41,046 bases of DNA, from contig JAAYXB010000078.1 in assembly GCA_012516125.1 (NCBI GenBank), positions 1 to 41,046 on the forward strand, in the 5' to 3' direction. Both the position numbers and the translations under genes were made by a program. Source of the stretch: Bacillota bacterium (GTDB lineage: Bacteria; Bacillota; SHA-98; UBA4971). Numbering within the stretch: position 1 is the stretch's first letter; every line of letters starts with the position of its first letter. The notes under the pieces are model-generated. The model had not been told where the DNA came from, searched no databases, and saw nothing but the letters and a program-made list of their open reading frames with translations. Below are positions 16,389-25,897 of this stretch, in pieces.

Positions 16389-16406
16389 GCCCCTCAGGGA
16401 AGGGGC
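16389..16406 (-). terminator. Small hairpin just after gmk
   Basis: GCCCCT-CAGGGA-AGGGGC forms a 6-bp stem 2 nt past the gmk stop, with the copy-3 inverted repeat beyond it. No T-run follows, so this is a weak call; the two hairpins together separate the convergent transcripts. Confidence 0.35.
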
Positions 16407-16408
16407 CT

Positions 16409-16981
16409 CTACGATTGCACTGGTGCGCCTCGCATCGCGCGGTGCCGGGCGATGATCTCCGCGATCTCCGCGACCGCCTGTTCCACTGACCTGTTCACCA
16501 CAATGTGGTCGCACGACGGGGCGAACGCCAGCTCTTCGTCGATGCGCGAAATCCGCGCCCTGAGCTCCTCGGGCGGGCAGTCCGCGCGTGACGCAAGCCT
16601 TTCACAAAGATCGTGCGCCTCGACAGGCATTATGAAGATGGATACGCACGACGGCCACTTCCTTGCGAACTCCTCTCTTCCGTATACGTCGAGGATTATC
16701 ACGAAATCAGTGTCGGACCGAATCGCCTTTTCCACCGCGGCCTTCGGCACGCCATAGTAGTTCCCGTAAGTCTTTTTCCACTCAACCAGCTCACCGGAGT
16801 CGATCATCCTGAGGAACTCTTCCTCAGAGACGAAACGATAGTCCTTGCCGTCCACCTCGCCTTCGCGGGGTGCCCTGGTGGTTGTGGTTGTGAGGCGGGC
16901 GAGGTTCGGGACGCGCCTTGTGAGTTCGTTCACTATGGTGGTCTTTCCCGCGGCGGATGGCGCCGAGATGATAAAGAGCAT
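16409..16981 (-). CDS. gmk: Guanylate kinase
   Basis: 190 residues. MLFIISAPSAAGKTT is the P-loop; TTTTTRAPREGEVDGKDYRFVSEEEF is the GMP-binding segment, and GNYYGVPKAAVE and RISRIDEEL are family signatures. It phosphorylates GMP to GDP with ATP in purine supply. Start ATG 16981 has AAGGAGGAG 4 nt upstream; the open frame to 17098 has no support. Transcribed divergently from the decarboxylase-type genes, with about 115 bp between starts. Confidence 0.95.
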   Translation of the reverse strand: MLFIISAPSAAGKTTIVNELTRRVPNLARLTTTTTRAPREGEVDGKDYRFVSEEEFLRMIDSGELVEWKKTYGNYYGVPKAAVEKAIRSDTDFVIILDVYGREEFARKWPSCVSIFIMPVEAHDLCERLASRADCPPEELRARISRIDEELAFAPSCDHIVVNRSVEQAVAEIAEIIARHRAMRGAPVQS

Positions 16982-17096
16982 TCGTCTCCTCCTTCCGCTT
17001 TGTCGTGCCACACCCGGCCGGCGCGGCGCGGCGGTTATGTCCTTTCTGTGAGAAGGAGTTTCCCCCATCCTGGCGAATTTCCTCCCAGGGTGAAAC

Positions 17097-17510
17097 ATGA
17101 TGCACTATTCCGCTGGGGGCCTGTACATAGCCGCGCTCGGATCGAGCGTGGTTTTCATTGGCCTTGTACTTCTTGGCGTCGCGGTCGGGGTCATCTATTT
17201 CTTGCTGAACCGTCGCAGGAGCAGGGCGCGGCGGCCTGCGGAAACCGTGGTGTCGGCTCTGCCTGCGGCGGAAGTTGCACCCGGCCTGGCTCCAGCGGCC
17301 GGCGTAGCCGATAGCGAGGCTGTCGCGGCTGTCGCGGCGTGCCTCGCTTGTGTGATGGACGGGCGCCTGGCGGAGGAGGCCGGGCCTGCAGGCCTTTCTG
17401 CGTCGCTTGTAGCTGCGATGACAGCGGCGATCATGGCCCGCGAAGAAGCTGGCGAAAGCCCCTGGTCAGGGCGCATAAGCATCAAGGTCCAGAAAGGAGC
17501 TCTGGGATGA
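17097..17510 (+). CDS. OadG-family small membrane subunit of a biotin-dependent (de)carboxylase
   Basis: 137 residues. One N-terminal membrane segment (about 9-37, SVVFIGLVLLGVAVGVIYFLL) is followed by basic residues, an Ala/Pro-rich linker and a short C-terminal domain (SGRISIKVQ). This is the layout of gamma subunits of sodium-pumping oxaloacetate/methylmalonyl-CoA decarboxylases, which hold the complex together. Start ATG 17097 (or 17100) follows AGGGTGAAAC. It overlaps the biotin carrier gene by ATGA and is followed by the carboxyltransferase, so the three act together. No beta (ion-pump) subunit gene is in the window. Confidence 0.8.
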   Translation: MMHYSAGGLYIAALGSSVVFIGLVLLGVAVGVIYFLLNRRRSRARRPAETVVSALPAAEVAPGLAPAAGVADSEAVAAVAACLACVMDGRLAEEAGPAGLSASLVAAMTAAIMAREEAGESPWSGRISIKVQKGALG

Positions 17511-17977
17511 GGAAGTTCAAAGTCGTCGTGAACGGAAAGGAGTACAACGTCGAGGTCACGGAGGTGTCCGAAGTCCAGGCGCCTGTTGCGGCAGCCGCAC
17601 CCGTACCCGCACCCACACCCGCACCCGGACCCGCATCTACACGGGTCGGCCCGCCTGAACCAGCCGCTCCCGCGACCGCAGCCGGTGGCTCACCTCCCGT
17701 GACGCCGGCGGCAGCGCAGGCGCAGACGCCGCCGAGCGGGGCGGTCAGGGAAGTGGAAGCCCCGCTGGCCGGCACAATACTGTCGGTCCGGGTCAAGGAA
17801 GGGGACCGCGTCAAGGTGGGCGACGTGCTCGTGACCCTGGAGGCCCTTAAGCTGGAGAACGAGATCGCCTCGCCATACTGCGGCGTGGTCCGCTCCGTGA
17901 ACGTAAGCGCGGGCGAATCCGTCCGGGCAGGCGCGGTGCTCGTGACGGTGGAAGAGATCACTTCACAGGCCAATTGA
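17507..17977 (+). CDS. Biotin carrier protein (biotin/lipoyl attachment domain)
   Basis: 156 residues. A short N-terminal beta segment (MRKFKVVVNGKEYNVEV) is joined by an Ala/Pro hinge (about 27-80) to a C-terminal biotinyl domain (about 83-153). The acceptor lysine lies in EALKLENEI; most carriers have EAMKMENEI, so both Met flanking the Lys are Leu here. Biotin ligases often tolerate this, but it is atypical. It would ferry carboxyl groups between the carboxyltransferase encoded next and a decarboxylase or carboxylase partner. Start ATG 17507 follows AGAAAGGAG. The first codons overlap the preceding gene, and a TTGA overlap or the 17992 start links it to the next. Confidence 0.88.
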   Translation: MRKFKVVVNGKEYNVEVTEVSEVQAPVAAAAPVPAPTPAPGPASTRVGPPEPAAPATAAGGSPPVTPAAAQAQTPPSGAVREVEAPLAGTILSVRVKEGDRVKVGDVLVTLEALKLENEIASPYCGVVRSVNVSAGESVRAGAVLVTVEEITSQAN

Positions 17978-17991
17978 GGGGGATGGTTGAC

Positions 17992-19383
17992 ATGCACCAG
18001 GTTCCCGGCGGGGATTCGGGCGTGCGCCCGGCCGCTGCAATGCGTGTCAGGATCACTGAGACGGCTCTTCGTGACGCCCACCAGTCGCTCCTTGCGACGA
18101 GAATGAAGACCGATGACATGCTCGCCATAGCCGAGAAGCTCGATGAGGTCGGCTACTTCTCGCTGGAGGTCTGGGGCGGAGCGACGTTCGACACCTGTCT
18201 GCGCTACCTCGACGAAGACCCCTGGGACCGGCTTCGCGCTCTGAAAGCGATGATCAGGAAGACGCCCCTTCAGATGCTCCTTCGGGGCCAGAATCTGGTG
18301 GGATACCACCACTACCCTGACGACGTGGTCGATGCTTTTGTCACTCATGCCATCGAGTGCGGAATCGACGTCATGCGCATTTTCGATGCCCTCAACGACG
18401 TGCGAAACATGGAGAAGCCCATGGAGGTGGCGAAAAGAGGGGGCGCGCACGTTCAGGCTTGTGTTGTATACACGCTAAGTCCCGTCCATGATATCGATCA
18501 CTACGTTAACACTGCAAGAACGCTCCAGGACATGGGCGCGGATTCCATATGCATCAAAGACATGGCCGGGCTCATCACGCCGTATGCCGCGTATGAGCTG
18601 GTCGGGCGACTGAAGGAGACGCTCTCCGTGCCGGTTCAGCTCCACAGCCACTACACCAGCGGGATGGCGTCGATGGCGTACCTCAAAGCCATCGAAGCCG
18701 GCGTGGACTGCGTGGACACGGCCATATCCACGCTCGCCCTGGGCCCGAGCCAGCCTCCGACCGAGTCCATCGTTGCCGCCCTGCAGGGCACCCCGTACGA
18801 CACTTTGCTCGACCTCGCGGCGCTCGCGGAGATCAACGCCCATTTTGCTCGCATCAAGCCCAACTATCAGAAAACCGCCGCTCCCGTCACAGTGAACGCC
18901 GAGGCTCTGAGGTGGCAGATCCCTGGAGGCATGCTTTCGAACCTGCGCGCCCAGCTTGCGAGCCAGGGCATGCTCGACAGGCTCGACGAGGTCCTCGCCG
19001 AGGTGCCGAAGGTGCGTGAGGAGATGGGATACCCGCCTCTCGTCACGCCTATGAGCCAGATCGTGGGCACGCAAGCCGTGCTGAACGTGGCAACGGGCAA
19101 GCGGTACAGCGTGAAGTCCCGCGAGATCAAGGACTACGTACGGGGGCTTTACGGCAGGCCCCCCGCTCCCATCTCTGACGAGGTCCGAAGGATGGTCATC
19201 GGGGATGAGGAGGTCGTCACGACGAGGCCCGCAGACCTTCTCGAGCCGGAACTGGAGACCGCGCGCGAGACGGTGAAAGACTACATCCAGAAAGACGAGG
19301 ACGTCCTCACCTACATCATGTTCCCCGAGGTCGCGATGGACTTCTTCCGGAGGCGGGCGGAGAAGGCTCGGGCCGGATCTTGA
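17992..19383 (+). CDS. Carboxyltransferase subunit (OadA/PycB-like)
   Basis: 463 residues. ETALRDAHQSLLATRMKTDDM, IFDALNDVRNM, ADSICIKDMAGL and LHSHYTSGMA are the conserved elements of the TIM-barrel carboxyltransferase of oxaloacetate decarboxylase alpha and pyruvate carboxylase B subunits: metal ligands Asp and two His, and the active-site Lys of IKDM. The biotinyl domain that alpha subunits often carry at the C-terminus is absent and supplied by the separate carrier just upstream. ATG 17992 is 9 nt after GAGGGGG; TTG 17974 is possible. The set could move a carboxyl group between oxaloacetate/pyruvate and biotin. Whether it pumps sodium cannot be said without a beta subunit. Confidence 0.88.
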   Translation: MHQVPGGDSGVRPAAAMRVRITETALRDAHQSLLATRMKTDDMLAIAEKLDEVGYFSLEVWGGATFDTCLRYLDEDPWDRLRALKAMIRKTPLQMLLRGQNLVGYHHYPDDVVDAFVTHAIECGIDVMRIFDALNDVRNMEKPMEVAKRGGAHVQACVVYTLSPVHDIDHYVNTARTLQDMGADSICIKDMAGLITPYAAYELVGRLKETLSVPVQLHSHYTSGMASMAYLKAIEAGVDCVDTAISTLALGPSQPPTESIVAALQGTPYDTLLDLAALAEINAHFARIKPNYQKTAAPVTVNAEALRWQIPGGMLSNLRAQLASQGMLDRLDEVLAEVPKVREEMGYPPLVTPMSQIVGTQAVLNVATGKRYSVKSREIKDYVRGLYGRPPAPISDEVRRMVIGDEEVVTTRPADLLEPELETARETVKDYIQKDEDVLTYIMFPEVAMDFFRRRAEKARAGS

Positions 19384-19484
19384 CGCTACGCTGCGCCGTG
19401 CATGCACCGGCAAGTTGTGGAGGTGTAGCAGCGATTCTTTAAAGTTTCCAAGCAACATTTGATTCGAAAAGGGGGCGAGGGCGG

Positions 19485-21287
19485 ATGTTAGGAAAGGCCG
19501 GGCGGAGACCTCTTCATGAGGCGGGCCGCGAGCTTGTGGCGACCGCCATGGGTCGCGAACCTGCGGACGTGGTCATCCGCGGAGCGAAGCTCGTCAACGT
19601 GCACACCGCCGAGATCCAGGATGGCGTGGATGTGGCGGTGCGTTCCGGCAGGGTGGCCATGGTTGGGGACGCCTCGCGGTGCATCGGAGAGGGCACGCGC
19701 GTCATCGAGGCTGAGGGCTATTATCTTGTCCCCGGGTTCCTGGACGGGCATGTCCACGTCGAGAGCAGCATGATGACGGTGGGCGAGTTCGCCAGGGCGG
19801 TGCTCCCCTCCGGCACGACGGCGATATTCATGGACCCCCACGAGATCGCGAACGTGCTGGGCGTAGAGGGCGTGCGCCTGATGCTGGAGGAGGGGCGCGG
19901 GCTACCGCTCAAGGTCTTCGCCACGATGCCCTCGTGTGTGCCGGCGGCGCCGGGGTTTGAGGACGCCGGCGCGGACATCGGTGCCGATGACATCCGCGAG
20001 GCCATGGCCTGGGACGGGGTGGCCGGCCTGGGAGAGATGATGAACTTCCCAGGGGTCCTCGCAGGCGACGAGGGGGTACACAAAGAGATCCAGGAGACCC
20101 TGAGGGCCGGCAAAGTGGTCACCGGGCATTACTCAATTCCGGACACAGGACCTGACCTTGCAGCATACGTGGCTGCGGGGATCGCGTCTGACCACGAGTC
20201 CACCCGGCCCGAGGACGCCCTCGCCAAGCTGCGCCTGGGCATGTACGCGAAGCTGCGCGAGGGATCGGCGTGGCGCGACATCAAGCCAACCATAAAGAGC
20301 TACACGGAGACGGGGGTCGATCCCAGGCACATCGTGCTCGTGACCGATGACGTGCACCCTGACACGCTGATCACCCTCGGGCACGTGAACCATGTGGTGA
20401 GACGGGCCATCGAAGAGGGCGTGCCGCCGATACGGGCGATCCAGATGGCAACCATCAACGCGGCCGAATGCTTCAGGATGAGCCAGGACCTCGGAAGCAT
20501 TGCTCCGGGCAGGATGGCGGACATCCTGTTCATTCGCGACCTTGCCGATCCGCGCCCGGACAGGGTCATGGCTGACGGGGAGGTCGTGGCCGAGGGTGGG
20601 CGGCTTGTGGTCGACATCCCTGCATTTACGTACCCCGAGTTTGCTACGCGGTCGGTGCGCCTTGCAAGGCGCCTCGAGCCGGGGGACTTTTGTATCAAGG
20701 CCCCTGCCGCGGCGGGGGGTACCGTCCGGGCGCGGGTCATTGAGGTCGTGGAGGCCAGTGCCCTGACCAGGCACGTGGAGATCGACCTCCCGGTGGGCGA
20801 ACGTGGCGATGTGCGCGCGTCTCGCGAGAAAGACGTGGCGAAGGTCGCGGTCGTGGAGCGACACAGGGCGTCAGGGAGCATGACAGTGGGGCTGGTGCGG
20901 GGGTTCGGGCTTGCGGATGGCGCGGTGGCGTCTACTGTCGCTCACGACAGCCACAACCTTCTCGTGGTGGGCATGGACGACCGCGACATGGCTGCGGCCG
21001 GCAACGCCCTTGCCGATGTCGGCGGCGGGATGATCGTGGTGAGAGGCGGCGAGGTGCTGGCCATTCTGCCGCTTCCGATCGCAGGTCTCATGTCAAGTGA
21101 GCCGGTGGAGAAGGTCCGGGCCGGGGTGGAGGAGCTTGCGCGGGCATGGAGGGCACTGGGCTGCACCATGGCATCGCCCTTCATGACCATGGCTCTCCTT
21201 GCCCTCCCTGTGATCCCTGAACTCCGCATTACGAACAGGGGCCTCGTTGACACGCTCACGTTCAGGTTCGTGGACCTGTTCGTGTAG
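19485..21287 (+). CDS. ade: Adenine deaminase
   Basis: 600 residues of the amidohydrolase superfamily. GFLDGHVHVESSM gives the HxH metal site (about residue 88), MDPHEIANVLG, GHYSIPDTGPDLAAY, SDHEST and VTDDVHP follow in the order of microbial AdeC proteins; the C-terminal half holds the family-specific domain (SHDSHNLLVVGMDDRDM). It converts adenine to hypoxanthine and ammonia in purine salvage. Start ATG 19485 follows AAGGGGGCGAGGGCGG. The 100-bp gap after the carboxyltransferase gene shows no purine-riboswitch blocks. Followed by a strong hairpin. Confidence 0.95.
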   Translation: MLGKAGRRPLHEAGRELVATAMGREPADVVIRGAKLVNVHTAEIQDGVDVAVRSGRVAMVGDASRCIGEGTRVIEAEGYYLVPGFLDGHVHVESSMMTVGEFARAVLPSGTTAIFMDPHEIANVLGVEGVRLMLEEGRGLPLKVFATMPSCVPAAPGFEDAGADIGADDIREAMAWDGVAGLGEMMNFPGVLAGDEGVHKEIQETLRAGKVVTGHYSIPDTGPDLAAYVAAGIASDHESTRPEDALAKLRLGMYAKLREGSAWRDIKPTIKSYTETGVDPRHIVLVTDDVHPDTLITLGHVNHVVRRAIEEGVPPIRAIQMATINAAECFRMSQDLGSIAPGRMADILFIRDLADPRPDRVMADGEVVAEGGRLVVDIPAFTYPEFATRSVRLARRLEPGDFCIKAPAAAGGTVRARVIEVVEASALTRHVEIDLPVGERGDVRASREKDVAKVAVVERHRASGSMTVGLVRGFGLADGAVASTVAHDSHNLLVVGMDDRDMAAAGNALADVGGGMIVVRGGEVLAILPLPIAGLMSSEPVEKVRAGVEELARAWRALGCTMASPFMTMALLALPVIPELRITNRGLVDTLTFRFVDLFV

Positions 21288-21342
21288 GCTGGCACAGAGT
21301 GGACGGAGGCGACGGCGCGGACAAAGACACGCCGAACAACGA

Positions 21343-21369
21343 AGCCGGGTGGTCTACCGCCACCCGGCT
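21343..21369 (+). terminator. Strong hairpin after ade
   Basis: AGCCGGGTGG (21343-21352) and CCACCCGGCT (21360-21369) make a perfect 10-bp stem with a 7-nt loop, then CTTGGCTGC without a clean T-run. It lies between convergent ade and the YIP1 gene and could end both transcripts. Confidence 0.6.
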
Positions 21370-21408
21370 CTTGGCTGCGCTGCTCTGCTGACCAGGCATC
21401 AGGTGCCC

Positions 21409-22095
21409 TTACTGCGGCACCTGGAACATCTCCGAGAACTGCTGCCCAAGGTGCGCCCCCCCGGCGGATATGGCCACCACGATAAGCCAGAGGATGATGG
21501 TTGCCGTTGCAGACTTCGAGGCGCTGACCTTCCACAGTTTAGCAAGGGCCACGGTGCTAAGGACGATGTAGATCAGCCCGAACACGTTTACGGAGTTCAG
21601 CACGACTCCCCACATCGTCGTCGACTGCTCCGGAGAAAGCGCCATCCCAAGGCCGAGTGTTACCGCACGTCCCGTGGTGGCGAAGGCGATGGCCGCGACC
21701 AAGGTGGAGAGCACCTGGGTCACGTTAAGATAGCCCGACACTGCCAGGCTCTGCGAGAACGTGGCCTTTCCCCCGAAGAGCGACCCTATGCCCATGAAAA
21801 CCAGGGCGCGGATGGGCCACCAGATCAGAAGGCCGATGATGAGCCCGATTATGCCGCTTGCCACCGTGAATGCGGGCGGGGGCATGGGGACTCCTGTCGG
21901 GGTTGTCTCCGGAAGGGTGCCCAGGGTCGAGATCATCGACACGGCTGAGAGTGCTCCGGTGATAAGGATGAAGAGTATCGGCCCCGCGGCGTCGGGTTTT
22001 TGAACTATGTCCTCGAACGTCGCGCCCGGGTCGGTCAGCACACCTACCATGCGGGTGATGAGTCCTTTTCGAGGCCTTACGCTGATATCCGTCAT
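21409..22095 (-). CDS. YIP1-family membrane protein (YknW-like)
   Basis: 228 residues. A soluble N-terminus (RMVGVLTDPGATFEDIVQKPD, the typical YIP1 start) is followed by five to six membrane segments. It is divergent from a periplasmic-adaptor/ATPase/permease set. In Bacillus subtilis the YIP1 protein YknW works with YknXYZ against the SdpC toxin, so the same partnership is likely here; this is inference from family and neighbourhood. ATG 22095 is 9 nt after GGGGAG; ATG 22104 is possible. The frame stays open to 22758 through the opposite gene, which is not coding. The 277-bp gap to the next gene holds no promoter I can defend. Confidence 0.82.
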   Translation of the reverse strand: MTDISVRPRKGLITRMVGVLTDPGATFEDIVQKPDAAGPILFILITGALSAVSMISTLGTLPETTPTGVPMPPPAFTVASGIIGLIIGLLIWWPIRALVFMGIGSLFGGKATFSQSLAVSGYLNVTQVLSTLVAAIAFATTGRAVTLGLGMALSPEQSTTMWGVVLNSVNVFGLIYIVLSTVALAKLWKVSASKSATATIILWLIVVAISAGGAHLGQQFSEMFQVPQ

Positions 22096-22372
22096 TTCAG
22101 GCATCTCCCCTTTGCTTTCGCTTGGCCGGGATTCGGCCCTTACAATATGGAGTGTATTTCGCATGCGGCACGCAGTTTCCTTCATGTTCGACGCAACGTA
22201 GCCCACATTGATTCGACGTGAGGGAGTTCCGCATAGCTTTACCGTCCGGGGCGGCATGAGAAGAGGACGTGGTGCAGAGGAGGCAGAGAGTGCCTGTGGG
22301 GCGAATAAGTTCTGAAGGGGCGACGTCAAAACAAGTTGGGTATACGGTGCTGCCCGAAGGGAGTGTGCTGGG

Positions 22373-23860
22373 TTGTCGCAGAGACGAAGAACGATCCTTG
22401 TCGTGGTTGGGCTCGTGGGCATTGTGGCCCTGACCATAGTGAGCAGTAAGATGGTTGGCGAGAAGAAGCCTACATACACAGTAGATATCGTGAAAGTGGA
22501 GCCGAAGGAGTTTCGAGTCACGGTGTCCGCGCAAGGCACGGTGGAGCCCATCTCCACGGTCGAGGTGAGGGCGCAGGTGGCCGGGCGCGTCGCGGAGGTG
22601 CTGGTGAAGGAGGGCGACGTGGTGCGGGCGGGGCAGGAGATCGTCCGGCTCGACCAGTCTAGCCTCCTCGCCCAGTTACAGCAGGCCAGGGCCGCGATGG
22701 CCTCCGCGGAGGCGGACCTCGCCCAGCTTGGCACATCGGCCCTCCGCGGCGAAGCCAAGCCGCTCGAAGTGCAGCAGGCCGAGGCGCAGCTCGCTGCCGC
22801 GCGGGCCAGGCTCGCTGAAACGGAGCGCGGCCCGTCGGAGGCCCAAGTTGCTCAGGCTCGCGCCCAGCTTACCCAGGCTGACACGGCTCTCAAAGACGCA
22901 GAGAGGAATCTCGAGGCGATGGAGGCCCTCTATAAGGAAGGGGCGGTCGCTAAGTCCGTGGTTGAGGAGGCGAGGGCGAGGCTTATCAATGCCAGGGCGG
23001 CGCAGGACTCGGCGAAAAGGCAATACGATGCCCTCCTCGCAACTCCCACCGCCGAGCAGCTGGAGATGGCCCGCGCACAGGTGAAAGAGGCCGAGATCGC
23101 TCTCGCCATGGCGCACGAGCGTGAGGTCTCCAGGGAGAAGAGCAGACAGGCTGCTAGGGCCCGCCTGGAGCAGGCCAGGGCAAACCTGGCTCTCATCGAG
23201 GCCGAGCTTGCGAGAACTTCCATCACCGCGCCGGGTGACGGCACTGTCATAAGCGTGCCGGTCAAGAGGGGAGCCGTGGTGACCGACGGAATGCCCGTGG
23301 CGACGCTGGCGCGGCGGGGCGGCGTGAGGGTCAGGGCGCGCGTCGATGAAACGGACATTACAGCTGTTGCCGTGGGCCAGAGAGCCACCTTCACGACGGA
23401 CGCCCTCGCAGGCACGGAGTTTAGCGGCAGGGTGGCCGAGATCGCGCCTGCGGCGGTTACAGACGGCACGATCCCCCGGTTCCCGGTGCTCATCGACGTG
23501 GACGATGCGCCGTCGCGGCTTCTGCCAGGGATGACCGCCGATGTCGAGATCGCTACTTACTCGAAGCCGGATGCCCTTGTGGTGCCCCTCCAGGCGGTTC
23601 TTGAGAAGGATCGAGAAAAGGTGTTGTTCGTCATAGACCCGGAAAGCTCCACTGCGAAAGAGGTTCATGTGGTGATCGGGCGGGAGAGCCTCATGGAAGC
23701 CGAAGTGCTCGAGGGAATCCGTTCGGGTGACGAGGTCGTGGTCGGCGATGCGGCTGTCTTGAAGAAGCTCAAAGACGGCGCCCGTGTGAAGCGCAGGATT
23801 GAGAAGAAGGAAGAGAAGAAGACTTCGGGCCTGGAGGTCCAGGTGCATGCTGCGCCGTGA
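22373..23860 (+). CDS. HlyD/MacA-type membrane fusion protein (YknX-like)
   Basis: 495 residues. A membrane anchor (about 7-25) is followed by a split biotinyl-lipoyl domain (AQVAGRVAEVLVKEGDVVRAGQEIVRLD, with its second half at ITAPGDGTVISVPVKRGAVV), long antiparallel coiled coil between them (about 95-270, Ala/Glu/Gln/Arg-rich with QAxAQL heptads), then beta-barrel and C-terminal domains (AEIAPAAV..., VVVGDAAVLKKL). It is an adaptor linking an ABC permease to the cell exterior. The start is TTG 22373 after AAGGGAG with 9-nt spacing. It begins an operon with the ATPase and permease that follow. Confidence 0.9.
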   Translation: MSQRRRTILVVVGLVGIVALTIVSSKMVGEKKPTYTVDIVKVEPKEFRVTVSAQGTVEPISTVEVRAQVAGRVAEVLVKEGDVVRAGQEIVRLDQSSLLAQLQQARAAMASAEADLAQLGTSALRGEAKPLEVQQAEAQLAAARARLAETERGPSEAQVAQARAQLTQADTALKDAERNLEAMEALYKEGAVAKSVVEEARARLINARAAQDSAKRQYDALLATPTAEQLEMARAQVKEAEIALAMAHEREVSREKSRQAARARLEQARANLALIEAELARTSITAPGDGTVISVPVKRGAVVTDGMPVATLARRGGVRVRARVDETDITAVAVGQRATFTTDALAGTEFSGRVAEIAPAAVTDGTIPRFPVLIDVDDAPSRLLPGMTADVEIATYSKPDALVVPLQAVLEKDREKVLFVIDPESSTAKEVHVVIGRESLMEAEVLEGIRSGDEVVVGDAAVLKKLKDGARVKRRIEKKEEKKTSGLEVQVHAAP

Positions 23861-23891
23861 AGCAGAGTGTCGGGAAGAAAGGTGAAAAGAA

Positions 23892-24590
23892 GTGATCGTC
23901 GTACAGGACGTTGAGAAGATATACAGGACGGGCGCGGTCGAGGTGGCCGCGCTGCGCGGGGTGTCCCTCGAGGTTCGGTCCGGCGAGTTCGTCTCCATTA
24001 TGGGCCCGTCCGGCTCGGGGAAGTCAACCCTCATGAACATCCTGGGTTGCCTCGACAGGCCTACCCGGGGCATCTACCGCCTCGACGGGAGGCTTGTGAG
24101 CGATCTTTCCGACGACGAGCTTGCCGAGGTGAGAAACAGGAAGATAGGCTTCGTGTTCCAGACGTTCAACCTGCTTCCGAGGGCGACTGCCCTCGAGAAC
24201 GTGGAATTGCCACTCATATATGCGGGGGTTCCGCCCGCAGAGCGCAGGCGTAGGGCACTCGAGGCGCTCGAGGCGGTGGGCCTTGGCGAACGCACGAAAC
24301 ACAGGCCGAACGAGCTTTCTGGAGGCCAGGCCCAAAGGGTGGCCATCGCGCGGGCGCTCGTGACCGCGCCCGCTATCATCCTCGCGGATGAGCCTACAGG
24401 CAACCTCGATAGCAGGGCCGGGGAGGAGGTCATCCGTATACTTGAAACCTTGAACGAGCGCGGGATGACGATCGTGGTCGTCACGCACGATCCTGATGTT
24501 GCGGCGCACACGGACCGCACCATCCGGATAAGGGATGGTAGAGTCGTGGGTGGGGACACCGTGGAGGAAAAGGAGGAGGAAAAGAGGTGA
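23892..24590 (+). CDS. ABC transporter ATP-binding protein (MacB/LolD/YknY type)
   Basis: 232 residues. Walker [11 protein letters not shown]-loop [10 protein letters not shown], signature [15 protein letters not shown], Walker [14 protein letters not shown] and the H-loop THD are all intact. The GNLDS sequence and '[17 protein letters not shown]' are typical of the MacB/LolD/FtsE group that drives mechanotransmission rather than transport through the membrane. Start GTG 23892 after AAAGGTG; the C-terminus is a charged KEEEKR tail. Its stop overlaps the start of the permease (GTGA). Confidence 0.95.
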   Translation: MIVVQDVEKIYRTGAVEVAALRGVSLEVRSGEFVSIMGPSGSGKSTLMNILGCLDRPTRGIYRLDGRLVSDLSDDELAEVRNRKIGFVFQTFNLLPRATALENVELPLIYAGVPPAERRRRALEALEAVGLGERTKHRPNELSGGQAQRVAIARALVTAPAIILADEPTGNLDSRAGEEVIRILETLNERGMTIVVVTHDPDVAAHTDRTIRIRDGRVVGGDTVEEKEEEKR

Positions 24591-25783
24591 GCCTCTACGA
24601 GTGCATCAGGCTAGCCCTCGGCAGCCTGCGCGCGAACAAGATGCGCTCTGCCCTGACGCTGCTCGGCATCGTAATTGGCATCGCGTCCGTCATCACCATG
24701 ATGTCCGTGGGCGAGGGCGCGAGGAAGCTGGTGACCGGCGAATTCGTGGGCATGGGCGTGAACCTCCTTTTCGTCCAGCAGGACTACACTCGCCAGGAAG
24801 TGCTTTGGGGCCACGTGAAGCCACTCACCATCGAAGACGCGGATTTCATACGGAGAGCATGCCCTGCGGTGGCCGACGTCAGCGTCACCAAGGTGGGGCC
24901 TGCCGTCGTGAAGTACGGCACGAAGCGTCAGAACATCAACGCCATCTTTACAGACGACGGCCTTTCTTCGACACAGGGTGGCGCGCTTGCCGAGGGAAGG
25001 CTCCTGACCGAACTTGATGTCAGAGGCCGCCGCCCTGTTGTCGTCCTTGGCGGAAGCCTGGCCCGTAAGTTGTTCGAGGAGAGAAACCCTGTCGGCGAGA
25101 AGGTCAAGATAAACGGGCTCTCCTTTGTCGTCGTCGGGGTGATGCAAGAGCAGGGGAGGACCATCTTCGGGGATAACACCGCGGACATGTCGGTCTACGT
25201 CCCGATAAGCCATGCGCGGCGCATGACCGGCAATGACGATGTGGCCATGATCACCATTGAAGCTAGAGACGTAGCCCGTGTCAAGGAGGCGACGGACCAG
25301 GTTAGCGCCATCCTGGCCCGCAAGTATGGCGAGAACCCTCCCTTCATGGTGATGAGCAGCTCAAGTATGCTCAGAGTCACCGAGACCGTGACGACCATAC
25401 TCACCGTGATACTAGCGGGCATAGGGAGCATATCGCTGCTGGTCGGCGGGATCGGCGTCATGAACATAATGCTGGTATCGGTGACCGAGAGGACCCGTGA
25501 GATCGGTATAAGGAAGGCGGTGGGAGCAAGGAGAGGCGACATACTGAGACAGTTCATCGTAGAGGCCGTCGCGCTTTGTCTCGCCGGAGGGGCCATGGGG
25601 ACTCTGCTTGGGAGCGGCGGCGCGGCCCTCGTGGCAAAGCTGGCGAAGTGGCCCACCTATGTGTCGCCGCTAGCGGTGTTCGTGGCGTTCTTCTCGGCGA
25701 CCGCCGTGGGGCTGGTCTTCGGCGTGTACCCGGCCTACAAAGCCGCGAACCTTGACCCAATCGAAGCGCTTCGGTACGAATAG
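24587..25783 (+). CDS. MacB/YknZ-type FtsX permease
   Basis: 398 residues. An N-terminal membrane helix with [18 protein letters not shown] is followed by a large extracytoplasmic MacB-PCD domain (about 50-240) and three C-terminal helices. [31 protein letters not shown] is the FtsX signature, and [11 protein letters not shown] the standard C-terminus. It works with the preceding ATPase and adaptor to export or detoxify peptides or small molecules; the YIP1 neighbour favours a YknWXYZ-like role. Start GTG 24587 after GGAGGAAAAGAG. Confidence 0.94.
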   Translation: MSLYECIRLALGSLRANKMRSALTLLGIVIGIASVITMMSVGEGARKLVTGEFVGMGVNLLFVQQDYTRQEVLWGHVKPLTIEDADFIRRACPAVADVSVTKVGPAVVKYGTKRQNINAIFTDDGLSSTQGGALAEGRLLTELDVRGRRPVVVLGGSLARKLFEERNPVGEKVKINGLSFVVVGVMQEQGRTIFGDNTADMSVYVPISHARRMTGNDDVAMITIEARDVARVKEATDQVSAILARKYGENPPFMVMSSSSMLRVTETVTTILTVILAGIGSISLLVGGIGVMNIMLVSVTERTREIGIRKAVGARRGDILRQFIVEAVALCLAGGAMGTLLGSGGAALVAKLAKWPTYVSPLAVFVAFFSATAVGLVFGVYPAYKAANLDPIEALRYE

Positions 25784-25897
25784 AGGGCAGCGGAAGTTCC
25801 TGCCGCACCTCGCAAGTCCTGGCGATTTGTTGCCGGGCGTGTCGGTCGATTCCTCCAGGGCGGGTACAATTTCCGTCAGGTTCTCCCCATCCCCCTG

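Noticed and set aside
19384-19484. Purine riboswitch before adenine deaminase
   Set aside because: The 100-bp gap lacks the conserved junction and loop sequences.
22096-22758. N-terminal extension of the YIP1 gene to 449 residues
   Set aside because: It overlaps the adaptor gene on the other strand, and family proteins start at the RMVGVLTDP segment close to 22095.
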